Both the position numbers and the translations under genes were made by a program. Positions 37,001 through 45,981 of a stretch of DNA of 59,262 bases are shown piece after piece. The stretch comes from Ruminococcus sp. AM22-13 (lineage in GTDB: Bacteria > Bacillota > Clostridia > Lachnospirales > Lachnospiraceae), in assembly GCF_003471165.1 (NCBI RefSeq), contig NZ_QRIL01000025.1:1-59262 (forward strand), given 5' to 3'. Under the pieces are notes generated by a model. It was not told where the DNA came from and made no database searches. It saw only the letters and a list, made by a program, of their open reading frames with translations. Within the stretch, counting starts at the first letter, position 1, and every line of letters begins with the position of its first letter.

Positions 37001-37029
37001 ATTATAACAGAAACTTTCTGTATAAGCAA
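37001..37029 (-). promoter_or_regulatory. Promoter of the FtsW-family gene with palindrome in the spacer
   Basis: TTGCTT (37029-37024), 17-bp spacer, TATAAT (37006-37001) on the minus strand. The spacer consists almost wholly of the palindrome ACAGAAA-C-TTTCTGT (37007-37021), which would suit a dimeric regulator. Confidence 0.65.
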
Positions 37030-37063
37030 TGGGGCAGATGCATTATGCCTCTGCCCCATTTTT
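37029..37063. terminator. Hairpin next to the FtsW-family promoter
   Basis: ATGGGGCAGA pairs with TCTGCCCCAT; five T follow on the plus strand, only two on the minus strand. It lies downstream of the coil-protein gene (minus strand) and touches the -35 of the next promoter. Confidence 0.5.
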
Positions 37064-37072
37064 CAAGATATT

Positions 37073-37219
37073 TGTTACTGTTCACTCCGTTCCCAGCAAC
37101 ACGCTTCGCGATGCACAGAATTTATGCTAATCGCATAAATTCGCGCGGTATGTCTCGGGTTTTCTGTGACCTTCGCTCACAAAAAACACCTCGCGGGATA
37201 TTACCAGTGAACAGTAACA
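37073..37219 (+). repeat. Structured intergenic repeat (copy A)
   Basis: Outer inverted repeat of 14 bp (TGTTACTGTTCACT with AGTGAACAGTAACA). Inside: hairpin GAATTTATGC/GCATAAATTC (37118-37142), core TATGTCTCGGG (37149-37159), hairpin TTTTCTGTGA…TCACAAAAAA, and core CACCTCGCGGGATA (37187-37200). Copy B at 52375-52520 has the same cores but different stem sequences. Confidence 0.75.
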
Positions 37220-37231
37220 GATATTTCCCTA

Positions 37232-40200
37232 TTATTTCTCATCATCAATCTCAATCGGATCGGATTCAAAGATAAATTTAACATTTCCATCCATATCACT
37301 GGATCTATCTGTAAATGTTGTGTACATTACATCATCAGACTGAATTGCCTCAAATCTGTCAAGGATATCCTGAAGGTCTCCATTTACTGCATCATCCAGT
37401 TTCTTGATACCTTCTTTGTAGAACTTCTTCTGACCATCATTTAAATCTTTTGCCCCATCGTTGAGTTCTTTGATACCATCTTTAAGCTGGTCACTTCCGT
37501 CTGACAGTTCATTTGTTCCATCAAGCAGTGTCTGTGTTCCTGAAACAAGGCTTCCTGTTCCGGATGCAAGAGTCTGTGCTCCTGTTGCAAGAGTCTGTGC
37601 TCCTGTTGCGAGCTGAGATGCTCCACTGTTTAATGTAGAACTGTTAGAAGAAAGCTGATCTGCGCCACTATACAAAGCACCACTGTTGGATGCAAGGGCT
37701 TCCACACCACTTGTAAGCTGACCTGTTGCTGAACTGATCTGTGACATACCACTTGTCAGGCTCTTTCTTGCGCTCTTAAGTGTTTTTGCACCTTTTAACA
37801 GCGCCTGTGCGTTTGCATTATTCTTACCCTGAAGCTGTGTGATACCATCTGTCAAAGTCTTTCCGGAACTCAGAAGTGTATCTGCACCGGAGATCATCTG
37901 CTCAGTACTTGCTTTTGCAAGACTCTCATATCCACTCTGAAGGGATTTATTTGCTGTTGTAAGCTGTTCAGATCCGCTCTTAAGCTGTTCAATTCCCTGT
38001 AACATTGCAGGCATCTGCTGTCCAAGGCCATCAAACAATGTACTCATACCATTTACGCCGTTAGCAATCTGTGTTCCAAGTTCAGAAAGCTGACTTCCGG
38101 AAGCTGTCAGTGTGCCATCATTTGCAGTAAGCTGTTTTGCACCTGCATTCAACTGCTCTACAGTTGCTGTCACTGTCTGCATTCCCTGACTTAATGCCTG
38201 TAGCTGCTGCTGAAGCTGTTCAACGCCGCTGTTTACTGCTGCTTCCTGTGTATCTGCTGCGGAAGCCGCGCTGTCAGCAGATGCTCTTAAGCTGTCTGCT
38301 GCTGCCTGCAGCGCTGATGTGTCAGGTGCGGAAGCTGTGATCGTGGATGTGTCAATATTGGATGCGCTGTCTGCTGCTGCCTGGATAGAACCTAACGCAC
38401 CGTCAACAGCTGCCTCTACTGCGGCTGCTGTCTCATCATCCATGTTGCTGTAATCAATATTATATAAAGCAGATTCTGCCGCTTCCAGCTGGCTGCTGAC
38501 AGCTGCAACTCCTGCCTCTACTGAAGAAGCATCTACTGAAGCTTCTGAAGAATCACTGATCCAGGATTCAATCGCATCTGCCTGGCTGTTCATTGTATCT
38601 GCACTGTCACTTAACTGACCGGACATTGCCTGTGCACTTGCCTGTACCTCTGAAGCTGCAGAAGTTCCCATACTCTTAAGTGCAGTTTCAAGCTGATCCA
38701 GACCTGCTGCAAGCTGTTCTACACTTCCAACATATTCTTGTACTTTAGAAGTATAAGTAGAAACTCCTGTTGTATAATCAGTTATGTTTTTGCTGAAATT
38801 AGCAATCTGGTCTGCATCAATCTGGGAAGAAAGAGCAGTCATTTTATCTACTGCTGTCTGAATTCCGGTAACTGCAGTATCAATTCCCGGTACGATCTGT
38901 CCGATTCCATCTACCAGACTCTTAATTCCACCTGCATACTGGCTCACGCCACCTGCAAGCTGGTTAACTCCCGCAATGTACTGCTGCATTCCGTCTGTCA
39001 GAGTGCTGGTTCCGTTTACATAGTTCTGCACGCCACTTGCAAGCTGGTTACCACCGGAAACATAGGCATTTACGCCATCAGAAAGAGACTTCATTCCTGC
39101 CTCATATTCTGCCATCTTACTGTCCAGTGTATCCACACCTGCGGTATACTGTTTGATTCCGGCTGAAAGTGTATCTGCACCAGACGTGTAGGAAGAAACA
39201 CCGCTGCTTAAAGACTGTGCTCCTGTGTTTAATGTCTGTGCTCCGCTGCTTAACTGCTGTGCTCCGTCATCCAGTTCCTTCGCACCATCATTAAGATCAC
39301 TGACACCGGATTTTAATGTTCCGATTCCATCATAGAATTCTTTGTATTTATCATTTAATGTATTTGTTCCGTCATAAAGATCTTTTGTTCCATCTACCAG
39401 TTTTACTGCAGCATCTGTCAAATCTTTCATGGAATCTTTCAGATCATCAAGTCCGTCTATATTGTCAAAATCGATATCTTTAAAGATATCAGTTAATGCT
39501 ACGGTAAATGCAGAACTCATCTCGCAGTCTGTGACATCTGCTTCCATTGTAAACCCTTCCGGAATATCCACTTCATCAGCAATATCTGAAGACATATCCA
39601 GACTGTCTTTCATTCCCGGCATACCAAATCCAACTACAACATTTCTGCTTCCATCAGAAATAACTTTACCGTTATCTACTGTTACGTTAGAGAAATTATC
39701 TGTAGAAAGAATCATTCCTGTTACCATAACAAACGGGGAATAAATCTCTGTGTTCTTACCATTCACTTTCTTGGTTGTTTTGGAAGTGTTTGTATAGGTA
39801 ACCTCCATTTTAAGATGTCCGGTCTTTCCTGCCAGATCATCCGGTGAAACTTCTGTACCGTCCAGGTAATACTTGATTCCTACGGAAACCGGAAGTTCTT
39901 TATCTGTTTTACCCTGATAGTAAATATCTTTTCCTTCAGCACTCCATGTCAGATCATTTCCGCTCTGGGTAAATGTCTCATCACCTTTTACATTCTTGAT
40001 ATCTTCCAGATCAGAAGTATCCTTGATCTCAGAATCTGAACTGTCTCCTGAGTTTTTCAGCCAGTCGGATACGGTAACATCTGTTACTTCTCCATCTGCA
40101 GTTGTATTTACATAAACGGTTTCTTCCTTCTGAACGCTGTTATCACCTGTCTGTGCTGCTGCCATTACTGTACCTGCTCCGAGAACTACAGCCATACCTG

Positions 40201-40243
40201 CTGCAAGTGTTGCTGCAGCTGCTTTCTTTCTGTTTCTGTTCAT
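37232..40243 (-). CDS. Secreted repeat-rich coil protein of an MMPL export locus
   Basis: 1003 residues. A signal peptide (LAAGMAVVLGAGTVMAAA) is followed by a folded domain (~30-270) and then very long runs of short repeats such as 'L.SGAQ.L..G' (~300-460 and ~700-960) with an Ala/Ser/Asp-rich helical middle. The repeat type resembles that of YhgE/Pip-like proteins, but the membrane helices of that family are not seen, so this one should be extracellular. It follows the MMPL transporter gene by 66 bp in one operon. Expected role: an extracellular helical partner of the pump; this is inference. The DNA has 21-bp tandem copies at 37566-37607. Confidence 0.75.
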   Translation of the reverse strand: MNRNRKKAAAATLAAGMAVVLGAGTVMAAAQTGDNSVQKEETVYVNTTADGEVTDVTVSDWLKNSGDSSDSEIKDTSDLEDIKNVKGDETFTQSGNDLTWSAEGKDIYYQGKTDKELPVSVGIKYYLDGTEVSPDDLAGKTGHLKMEVTYTNTSKTTKKVNGKNTEIYSPFVMVTGMILSTDNFSNVTVDNGKVISDGSRNVVVGFGMPGMKDSLDMSSDIADEVDIPEGFTMEADVTDCEMSSAFTVALTDIFKDIDFDNIDGLDDLKDSMKDLTDAAVKLVDGTKDLYDGTNTLNDKYKEFYDGIGTLKSGVSDLNDGAKELDDGAQQLSSGAQTLNTGAQSLSSGVSSYTSGADTLSAGIKQYTAGVDTLDSKMAEYEAGMKSLSDGVNAYVSGGNQLASGVQNYVNGTSTLTDGMQQYIAGVNQLAGGVSQYAGGIKSLVDGIGQIVPGIDTAVTGIQTAVDKMTALSSQIDADQIANFSKNITDYTTGVSTYTSKVQEYVGSVEQLAAGLDQLETALKSMGTSAASEVQASAQAMSGQLSDSADTMNSQADAIESWISDSSEASVDASSVEAGVAAVSSQLEAAESALYNIDYSNMDDETAAAVEAAVDGALGSIQAAADSASNIDTSTITASAPDTSALQAAADSLRASADSAASAADTQEAAVNSGVEQLQQQLQALSQGMQTVTATVEQLNAGAKQLTANDGTLTASGSQLSELGTQIANGVNGMSTLFDGLGQQMPAMLQGIEQLKSGSEQLTTANKSLQSGYESLAKASTEQMISGADTLLSSGKTLTDGITQLQGKNNANAQALLKGAKTLKSARKSLTSGMSQISSATGQLTSGVEALASNSGALYSGADQLSSNSSTLNSGASQLATGAQTLATGAQTLASGTGSLVSGTQTLLDGTNELSDGSDQLKDGIKELNDGAKDLNDGQKKFYKEGIKKLDDAVNGDLQDILDRFEAIQSDDVMYTTFTDRSSDMDGNVKFIFESDPIEIDDEK
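37566..37607 (-). repeat. 21-bp tandem repeat inside the coil-protein gene
   Basis: Two identical consecutive 21-bp units (GCAAGAGTCTGTGCTCCTGTT) encode repeated seven-residue units TLATGAQ. Such perfect copies suggest recent expansion or gene conversion. Confidence 0.7.
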
Positions 40244-40309
40244 AATAGACTACTCCTTTTTTATTCTGTCTCTTTACAATAAATTTCTTTTTATTTCTCT
40301 TTTAATCTT

Positions 40310-42397
40310 TTATTTCTTCTCTTCTGCGTTTTTCTTCTTGGCAAATCCAATGGATGTGTGGCAGATGAGTGGATCAAATATCATAAACATAGCCGGCAGG
40401 ATCAACAATACAACCAGTGTACTGATAACCGCTCCTCGTGAAAGCAGGTTTGTGATACTTCCGATCATATCGACCTGTGTATAAAGACCAACGCCAAAGG
40501 TCGCTGCAAAGAAACTGCATCCACTGATTACGATTGACTTCATGGATGTCTTATGCGCAATGGCAATCGCTTCTTTTTTATTCTTTCCAAGTCCACGTTC
40601 TTTCTGATACCTGCTGGTCATCAGGATCGCATAGTCAACGGTTGCGCCCAGCTGGATACATCCGATAACGATACTTGCTACGAATACAACTTCTTTTCCC
40701 TGATAATATGGAACAGACATATTGACGAAAATTGCAAATTCAATAACTGCAACCAGGATAAATGGAAGTGAAATAGATTTAAACACAACCATAATAATGA
40801 TAAAGATTGCCAGGATTGAGATTGTATTTACTGTCTTTAAGTCTACATCTGTAACATCCTGCAGGTCTTTTGTCAGAGGTGCCTCACCGATTACCATAGA
40901 TTCCGGACTGTAGCTCTTTACAATCTTCTGAATCTCATCAATCTGATTATTTACCTCGTCTGTCGCTGTCTTATACTGGGAACAGATGAACTCCATCTCA
41001 TATTCATCACTCTCGAGCATCTTCTTCAAATCACTCGGAATCATGGTATCCGGGAATGCAGCACCTACGAAGGAATCCATTCCAAGGGCCCATTTTACTC
41101 CGTCAACATCTTTGATCTGGTTGAGCATTTCTGTTTTTTCTTTTGATGTAAGTCCTTTCTTTAATAAGACCATATGAACATTGTTCATATCAAAAGTTTC
41201 CTGAAGCTTTGCATTCGCCACGTTACTGTCCAGAGTAGCCGGAAGTGACTTATCAATGTTATAGTAGTTCTTTAAATTATTATTTCCATGGATTGCCGGG
41301 AAGAGCATTACCAGAAAAATGATCAGCCATATTTTATAATGCTTTGTGATAAATGCAGATGCTTTATCGAAGCTTGGAAGTAATGGCTTATGTGTTGTCT
41401 TCTCAATTGCTTTATCAAAAGTGAGTACTAATGCCGGAAGCAATGTTACACAACAGAAAACACCGATCACAACACCTTTTGCCATAACGATACCCATATC
41501 TCGTCCAAGTGAGAAAGTCATAAAACAAAGTGCAATAAATCCGGCCACTGTGGTAATGGAACTTCCGATTACAGATTTGAAAGTTGCATTGATGGCATGC
41601 GCCATCGCTCTCTCTTTATCCCCTTCAAATCGTTTCTTATTTTCCTCATAACTGTTCAGCAGGAAAATAGAATAGTCCATTGTAACGCCTAACTGAAGAA
41701 CCGCTGTCAGAGCCTGTGTGATATAGGAAATCTGGCCCAGGAAAATATTACTTCCGAGGTTATATAAAACTGCTACACCTATGCAAAGCAGGAAAAGCAC
41801 CGGCACAACCAGGGAATCCATTGCAAGAAGCAGGACTACCAGAGAAAGACAGGATGCAATCACAACATAGATTGGCATTTCTTTCAGTGCAATCTGTTTG
41901 ATATCAGTAACAATACCTGTCATTCCACTGACGAAACAATCCTTTGAAGTAATCTTACGGATCTCTGTTACAGCATCCATGGAAGTTTCAGATGATGTTG
42001 TATTGTCAAACAATGCGATCATCATTGTCGCATTTCCATTAAAGAATGCCTCTCTTAAATCTTTCGGAAGCATTTCAACAGGAACGGAAACATCCAGAAC
42101 ACTGTCATACCATAATACTTTCTTGACATGATCAACTGCTTCAACCTTTTCTTTTAAAGCAGCTACGTCCTTAAGCTCCATGTCCTCCACAACTATCATG
42201 GAGAACGCTCCCATTCCAAACTGGTCTACCATGATATCCTGTCCCTCAACGGTCTCAAGGGTGTCTGGCAGATAACTTAATACATCGTAATTGATTTTGG
42301 TTGCAGCCATACCGAGATATGCCGGAATCAGTAAGATAATCCCGATGATAATGATCAGTATTTTGTGTTTTGCAATCCACTTTCCTACCTTAATCAT
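40310..42397 (-). CDS. MMPL/RND-family transporter
   Basis: 695 residues with two matching halves, each one membrane helix, an external domain of ~140-150 residues and five more helices. Conserved helix sequences include LQLGVTMDYSIFLLNSY and CIQLGATVDYAILMTSRY, where the Asp residues are the proton-relay candidates. Family members export lipids or drugs or act with membrane partners. Divergent from a TetR regulator and upstream of the secreted coil protein. Confidence 0.93.
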   Translation of the reverse strand: MIKVGKWIAKHKILIIIIGIILLIPAYLGMAATKINYDVLSYLPDTLETVEGQDIMVDQFGMGAFSMIVVEDMELKDVAALKEKVEAVDHVKKVLWYDSVLDVSVPVEMLPKDLREAFFNGNATMMIALFDNTTSSETSMDAVTEIRKITSKDCFVSGMTGIVTDIKQIALKEMPIYVVIASCLSLVVLLLAMDSLVVPVLFLLCIGVAVLYNLGSNIFLGQISYITQALTAVLQLGVTMDYSIFLLNSYEENKKRFEGDKERAMAHAINATFKSVIGSSITTVAGFIALCFMTFSLGRDMGIVMAKGVVIGVFCCVTLLPALVLTFDKAIEKTTHKPLLPSFDKASAFITKHYKIWLIIFLVMLFPAIHGNNNLKNYYNIDKSLPATLDSNVANAKLQETFDMNNVHMVLLKKGLTSKEKTEMLNQIKDVDGVKWALGMDSFVGAAFPDTMIPSDLKKMLESDEYEMEFICSQYKTATDEVNNQIDEIQKIVKSYSPESMVIGEAPLTKDLQDVTDVDLKTVNTISILAIFIIIMVVFKSISLPFILVAVIEFAIFVNMSVPYYQGKEVVFVASIVIGCIQLGATVDYAILMTSRYQKERGLGKNKKEAIAIAHKTSMKSIVISGCSFFAATFGVGLYTQVDMIGSITNLLSRGAVISTLVVLLILPAMFMIFDPLICHTSIGFAKKKNAEEKK

Positions 42398-42447
42398 TTT
42401 ATTCTCCTTTTCCTTTTTATTTCTTATTGATACTGTTTAATCATTCT

Positions 42448-42462
42448 ATGACCAACAGTCAT
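42448..42462. promoter_or_regulatory. TetR-type operator in the mmpL leader
   Basis: ATGAC-CAACA-GTCAT, the third member of a TGAC-N5-GTCA site family in this divergent region. It lies downstream of the mmpL transcription start. Confidence 0.6.
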
Positions 42463-42479
42463 TTTTTATTTCATGGAAT

Positions 42480-42508
42480 GTTATATACCAAAAATGACTG
42501 GTAGTCAA
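42480..42508 (-). promoter_or_regulatory. mmpL promoter with operator over the -35
   Basis: TTGACT (42508-42503), 17-bp spacer and TATAAC (42485-42480) on the minus strand. The dyad TGACT-GGT-AGTCA (42495-42507) covers the -35 and adjoining spacer. Confidence 0.7.
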
Positions 42509-42626
42509 TAATCATTCTTCACAATTTGTCTAAATTTTTTCGACAAATAAATAGACAGTATTTTTCTTTCTATTGCCCGATTATGGTTCTATCATTTTTT
42601 TGCTTTCATTATCCAAAATCCAATAT

Positions 42627-42653
42627 TGACTTTTAGTCATTTTTGTTTAAAAT
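42627..42653 (+). promoter_or_regulatory. tetR promoter with operator over the -35
   Basis: TTGACT (from 42626), 16-bp spacer, TAAAAT. The dyad TGACT-TTT-AGTCA (42627-42639) covers the -35, so the regulator should repress itself and mmpL together. Confidence 0.65.
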
Positions 42654-42692
42654 AAAAGTATGAACTCTTTGAAGAAAGAAGGAAAAACTGTA

Positions 42693-43346
42693 ATGGGAAA
42701 ACTGGAGCTAAATAAAAAGAAGAAAAAGGATGCTCTGTTTAACACCGCTTTTGAGTTATTTACTACAAAGGGACTCACAAAGACTACGATTTCAGATATC
42801 GTAAATCAGGCAGGTGTAGCCAAGGGTACTTTTTATCTCTATTTTAAAGATAAATATGATATTCGCAATAAGCTCGTTTCCCATAAAACAGGAGAACTGT
42901 TTTTCCGCGCACATGAAGCTTTGCAGGATGCGCATATCACACAGTTTGACGAGCAGGTACATTTTATTGTAGATTTTATCCTGACAGCACTTGATCAGGA
43001 CCGCACTCTTCTGCTTTTTATTTCGAAGAATCTTGCCTGGGGTGTATTTAAGGGTGCTTTTGAAGAGAAGATGCCGGATGACGAATACAATTTCTATCAG
43101 TCATATCTGGATATGCTGGCTCAGAATGGGCTTCATTATAAGAATCCGGAGTTGCTTCTATTTACAATTATTGAACTGGTAGGGTCTACCTGTTATAGTT
43201 GTATTCTGTATCAGCAGCCAGTATCCATGACAGAATATCGTCCATATCTGCATAAGACAATCTCAGGCATCATGAAAACCTTTTCCCAGGATAATACTTT
43301 ATGCTCTACTTTACCACCTGTGGCTTCTGTTGATCATACTGCATAA
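42693..43346 (+). CDS. TetR/AcrR family transcriptional regulator
   Basis: About 217 residues. The start is set at the second ATG (42693, MGKLELNKKKKKDALF) because AAGAAGG precedes it and the upstream ATG at 42660 lies at or before the predicted transcription start. The helix-turn-helix is KTTISDIVNQAGVAKGTFYLYFKDKYDI. The C-terminal helices would bind an unknown ligand. Divergent from mmpL; three matching dyads lie between them. Confidence 0.92.
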   Translation: MGKLELNKKKKKDALFNTAFELFTTKGLTKTTISDIVNQAGVAKGTFYLYFKDKYDIRNKLVSHKTGELFFRAHEALQDAHITQFDEQVHFIVDFILTALDQDRTLLLFISKNLAWGVFKGAFEEKMPDDEYNFYQSYLDMLAQNGLHYKNPELLLFTIIELVGSTCYSCILYQQPVSMTEYRPYLHKTISGIMKTFSQDNTLCSTLPPVASVDHTA

Positions 43347-43372
43347 TAACTATAAAACCGTGAATCCAGGAG

Positions 43373-43392
43373 CTCAGAGTCTTTTGACTCTG
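43373..43392 (+). other. Hairpin after tetR
   Basis: Stem TCAGAGTC-TTTT-GACTCTGA without a T-run, 27 bases past the tetR stop; perhaps an mRNA 3' structure. Confidence 0.35.
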
Positions 43393-43404
43393 ACATCACA
43401 ATAT

Positions 43405-43453
43405 AAAAACCTCCGAATATTCAGATTTTTTCTCTGAATATTCGAAGGTTTTA
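43405..43453. terminator. Bidirectional terminator between tetR and the AIM24-family gene
   Basis: AAAACCTCCGAATATTCAGA pairs with TCTGAATATTCGAAGGTTTT; T-runs follow on both strands. It separates two converging genes. Confidence 0.85.
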
Positions 43454-43521
43454 CTTTTATTTCTTCATCTGCAAGATTGTTTCAAGAATCAACTTGTCGG
43501 CACACTAATGTTTTTTGTTTT

Positions 43522-44205
43522 TTAGTTATTACTCGACGGCATATACTGTCTGAGAACTCCTGCCACATTACTGATTGGCATGGTCTGAAGCCATACATGA
43601 CCAGGACCTGTAATTTCTGTATTAAATACCCCTTCTCCACCGAAAAGCATATTCTTTACTCCCGGAACTGTCACGATTTCCATCTTACAGCCGGCACTCA
43701 TTGCGGCAAGATGTCCGGTATCAACTACGATCTTCTGACCTTCTTTTAATTCATATTCTACAACATGTCCATCAAACTCGGCAAACAGTGTTCCGTTTCC
43801 GGAAAATTTCTGCATGATAAATCCCTCACCACCAAAAAGACCTGCACTGAATTTTTTACTGAAATGTACAGAACAGTCTACGCTGGCTTCGCTGGCAAGA
43901 AAAGCTGATTTCTGTGCGATGATCTCATTTCCCGGTGTAATATCAAACGCACGGATAGATCCTGGGAAACAGGATGCAAATGCGATCATTCCATTTCCAC
44001 CGACTGCTGTATAGATATTCTGGAACATTTTTTCCCCGGAGAACATACGCCCAAACATCTTTCCGATTCCGCCATTGGAGGTTGTCTCCATCTTCATATT
44101 TGGTGACATCCAGGACATTCCGCCGCCCTCTGTCACAACCTTTTCACCATTGTCCAGATAGCAGATTACAACTGGGAGTGTATCACCTTTAATTTCATAT
44201 TTCAT
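43522..44205 (-). CDS. TIGR00266/AIM24 family protein
   Basis: About 227 residues. The start is set at 44205 (MKYEIKGDTLPVV) with AAAGGAG upstream; a longer reading from 44244 adds 13 residues containing the RBS. Beta-rich repeats of the family: GGGMSWMSPNMKMET, FASCFPGSIRAFDI, FIMQKFSGNGTLFAEF, VVDTGHLAAMS. Related to the mitochondrial AIM24 fold; function in bacteria is unknown. Confidence 0.9.
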   Translation of the reverse strand: MKYEIKGDTLPVVICYLDNGEKVVTEGGGMSWMSPNMKMETTSNGGIGKMFGRMFSGEKMFQNIYTAVGGNGMIAFASCFPGSIRAFDITPGNEIIAQKSAFLASEASVDCSVHFSKKFSAGLFGGEGFIMQKFSGNGTLFAEFDGHVVEYELKEGQKIVVDTGHLAAMSAGCKMEIVTVPGVKNMLFGGEGVFNTEITGPGHVWLQTMPISNVAGVLRQYMPSSNN

Positions 44206-44343
44206 ATATTTACCGCTCCTTTCCATTCCGTGTAGATTATACATTTTGATGTCTGAATAAAATATAATCTTACCTGCATCTTTTTCTATGTATTATAACA
44301 CATTATACATCAACTGCGATACAGGTATTTTCACAACAGTTAC

Positions 44344-44382
44344 AAAAAGATGGTGAACCGGACTGAATTCACCATCTTTTTT
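44344..44382 (-). terminator. Intrinsic terminator
   Basis: AAAAAGATGGTGAA pairs with TTCACCATCTTTTT around a 10-nt loop; T-run on both strands. On the minus strand it follows the DUF4367-like remnant two bases after its stop. Confidence 0.8.
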
Positions 44383-44384
44383 CT

Positions 44385-44525
44385 TTATCTTCCGTTATTA
44401 ATAACCTCTTTCGCCATATCTGCAAGTTCACCGGCAGATAATTTTCCATCTATTTGCAGCAAATCATACTGGATGCCATCTTTATTCCAGTTAACGCTTT
44501 GAACCTGACTGACTTCAAAATTTTT
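44385..44525 (-). pseudogene. C-terminal remnant of a DUF4367-like protein
   Basis: 46 codons open after a stop at 44526-44528. They read VNWNKDGIQYDLLQIDGK and then LSAGELADMAKEVIN, the 'W-x-x-x-G-x-x-Y-x-L … L-x-x-x-E-L-x-x-x-A' ending of DUF4367 domains found in clostridial anti-sigma-like lipoproteins. No start codon or upstream part remains. Similar 'GCTGTAGA' sequences flank its left edge and the preceding gene's stop, perhaps deletion scars. Confidence 0.5.
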
Positions 44526-44545
44526 CTACAGCATATTTTTATTCT

Positions 44546-45037
44546 CTACAGCACATAATAATGCGGAATAATATCCTCATAATGTCCATTCGGCATTCTA
44601 AATCCATGGGGAATCACGCCAAGTCTGGTAAAACCGATTCTTTCATATAAATGTAATGCATGGGTGTTATTTGCAACCACTGCATTAAACTGCATAATAC
44701 GGAAGCCTTTTACCTTCGCCTGTGCAAGGCAGTCAAGAACCAGTTTCTCGCCAATGTGTTCACCACGGACTTCTCTTCTTACTGCATAGCTGGCATTGCA
44801 GATATGACCGCATCTTCCTATATTGTTCGGGTGCAGGATGTAGAGACCGACAATTTCATTGTTGTCAGTGTTTACTGCGATTCCTGTATAGGTCTGTTCT
44901 TTGAAAAAAGCATCTCCTGTTTCTTCTGTCAGGTTTTCTTCCTGCGGAAATGCTACACCATCCTCTACTATCTGATTCCATATTGTAATAGCTGCTGTTA
45001 CGTCTTTTGTCTGATATTCTCTGATTACAATACTCAT
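44546..45037 (-). CDS. GNAT family N-acetyltransferase
   Basis: About 163 residues. Start at 45037 (MSIVIREYQTKDV) with GGAGG eight bases upstream. Acetyl-CoA loop RREVRGEHIGEKLV and the C-terminal YERIGFTRLGVIPHGFRMPNG are clear. The substrate is unknown; the C-terminal pattern resembles phosphinothricin- or L-amino-acid-type acetyltransferases, but this is weak evidence. Confidence 0.88.
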   Translation of the reverse strand: MSIVIREYQTKDVTAAITIWNQIVEDGVAFPQEENLTEETGDAFFKEQTYTGIAVNTDNNEIVGLYILHPNNIGRCGHICNASYAVRREVRGEHIGEKLVLDCLAQAKVKGFRIMQFNAVVANNTHALHLYERIGFTRLGVIPHGFRMPNGHYEDIIPHYYVL

Positions 45038-45152
45038 TCTTCTGTCCTCCATTTTCTATATCATACCATGAACAATCAGTTTTCTGTTTCTTTACACACA
45101 TCCACCCATCCGTTTGTCTCCGCTACCTGTTCCAGTTCCGGAATTATGAACT

Positions 45153-45971
45153 TTACCTGTGTCCCAGTTCCCAGAATGCCACTGCACTTGCCGCTGCCAC
45201 ATTCAACGAATCTACTCCGTGGGACATTGGTATCTTTACTGTATAATCGCAGTCTGCGATGGTCTGTGATGCAAGGCCGTCACCTTCTGTTCCGAGAATG
45301 ACTGCCAGTTTTTCTTCTGAACGGAGTGCTTTGTCATCAATTCCTACAGAATCATCACGCAAAGCCATTGCAGCTGTTTTGAATCCCAAATTTTGCAGAG
45401 TCTGCATTCCATCCTGTGGCCATACATTTTTTTTATTAAAGTATGTCCAGGGAATCTGGAATACGGTTCCCATGCTTACTCTGGCTGCACGTCGGTAAAG
45501 CGGATCACTGCATCCGCTGGTCAGAAGTACTGCATCCATATGGAGAGCTGCTGCTGACCGGAAAATAGCTCCGATGTTTGTAGGATTTACAACATTTTCA
45601 AGAACTGCTATGCGGCTGGCATTTCTGCAGATTTCCTCTACAGATGGCAGTGGATTTCTGCGCATTGCGCAGAGCATTCCCCGAGTAAGAGCAAACCCGG
45701 TCAGCTTGACCAACAGTTCATATTCCGCAGTATAGACCGGCACATCCGGATATTGTTTCAGGATTTCCTGTGCCTCTCCTTCCAGGTCTTTATGCTCCAC
45801 CAGAAAAGAGATTGGCTGATATCCTGCTTTCAGAGCTCGCTCAATTACTTTCGGACTCTCCGCAATAAAAATTCCCGGTTCCGGTTCATAATATCGTAAA
45901 AGCTGCACCTCAGATGTTCTGGCATATACATCCAGTTCCGGCACAGCGAAATCTTTTATTTCATTCCACAT
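45153..45971 (-). CDS. SpoU/TrmH-family RNA 2'-O-methyltransferase
   Basis: 272 residues: an N-terminal substrate-binding domain (~1-110, with ESPKVIERALKAGYQP) and a C-terminal SPOUT knot. Motifs: 1 NVVNPTNIGAIFRSAAAL, 2 VILGTEGDGL, 3 IPMSHGVDSLNVAAASAVAFW. Probably modifies rRNA or tRNA ribose. RBS GGAGG is base-paired in a leader hairpin (45982-46021). Confidence 0.92.
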   Translation of the reverse strand: MWNEIKDFAVPELDVYARTSEVQLLRYYEPEPGIFIAESPKVIERALKAGYQPISFLVEHKDLEGEAQEILKQYPDVPVYTAEYELLVKLTGFALTRGMLCAMRRNPLPSVEEICRNASRIAVLENVVNPTNIGAIFRSAAALHMDAVLLTSGCSDPLYRRAARVSMGTVFQIPWTYFNKKNVWPQDGMQTLQNLGFKTAAMALRDDSVGIDDKALRSEEKLAVILGTEGDGLASQTIADCDYTVKIPMSHGVDSLNVAAASAVAFWELGHR

Positions 45972-45981
45972 AAAAATAAAA

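Noticed and set aside
37440..39350. Dense short DNA repeats that might be a non-coding satellite
   Set aside because: They keep one open frame and encode the regular repeat protein; only the 21-bp tandem unit is noted separately.
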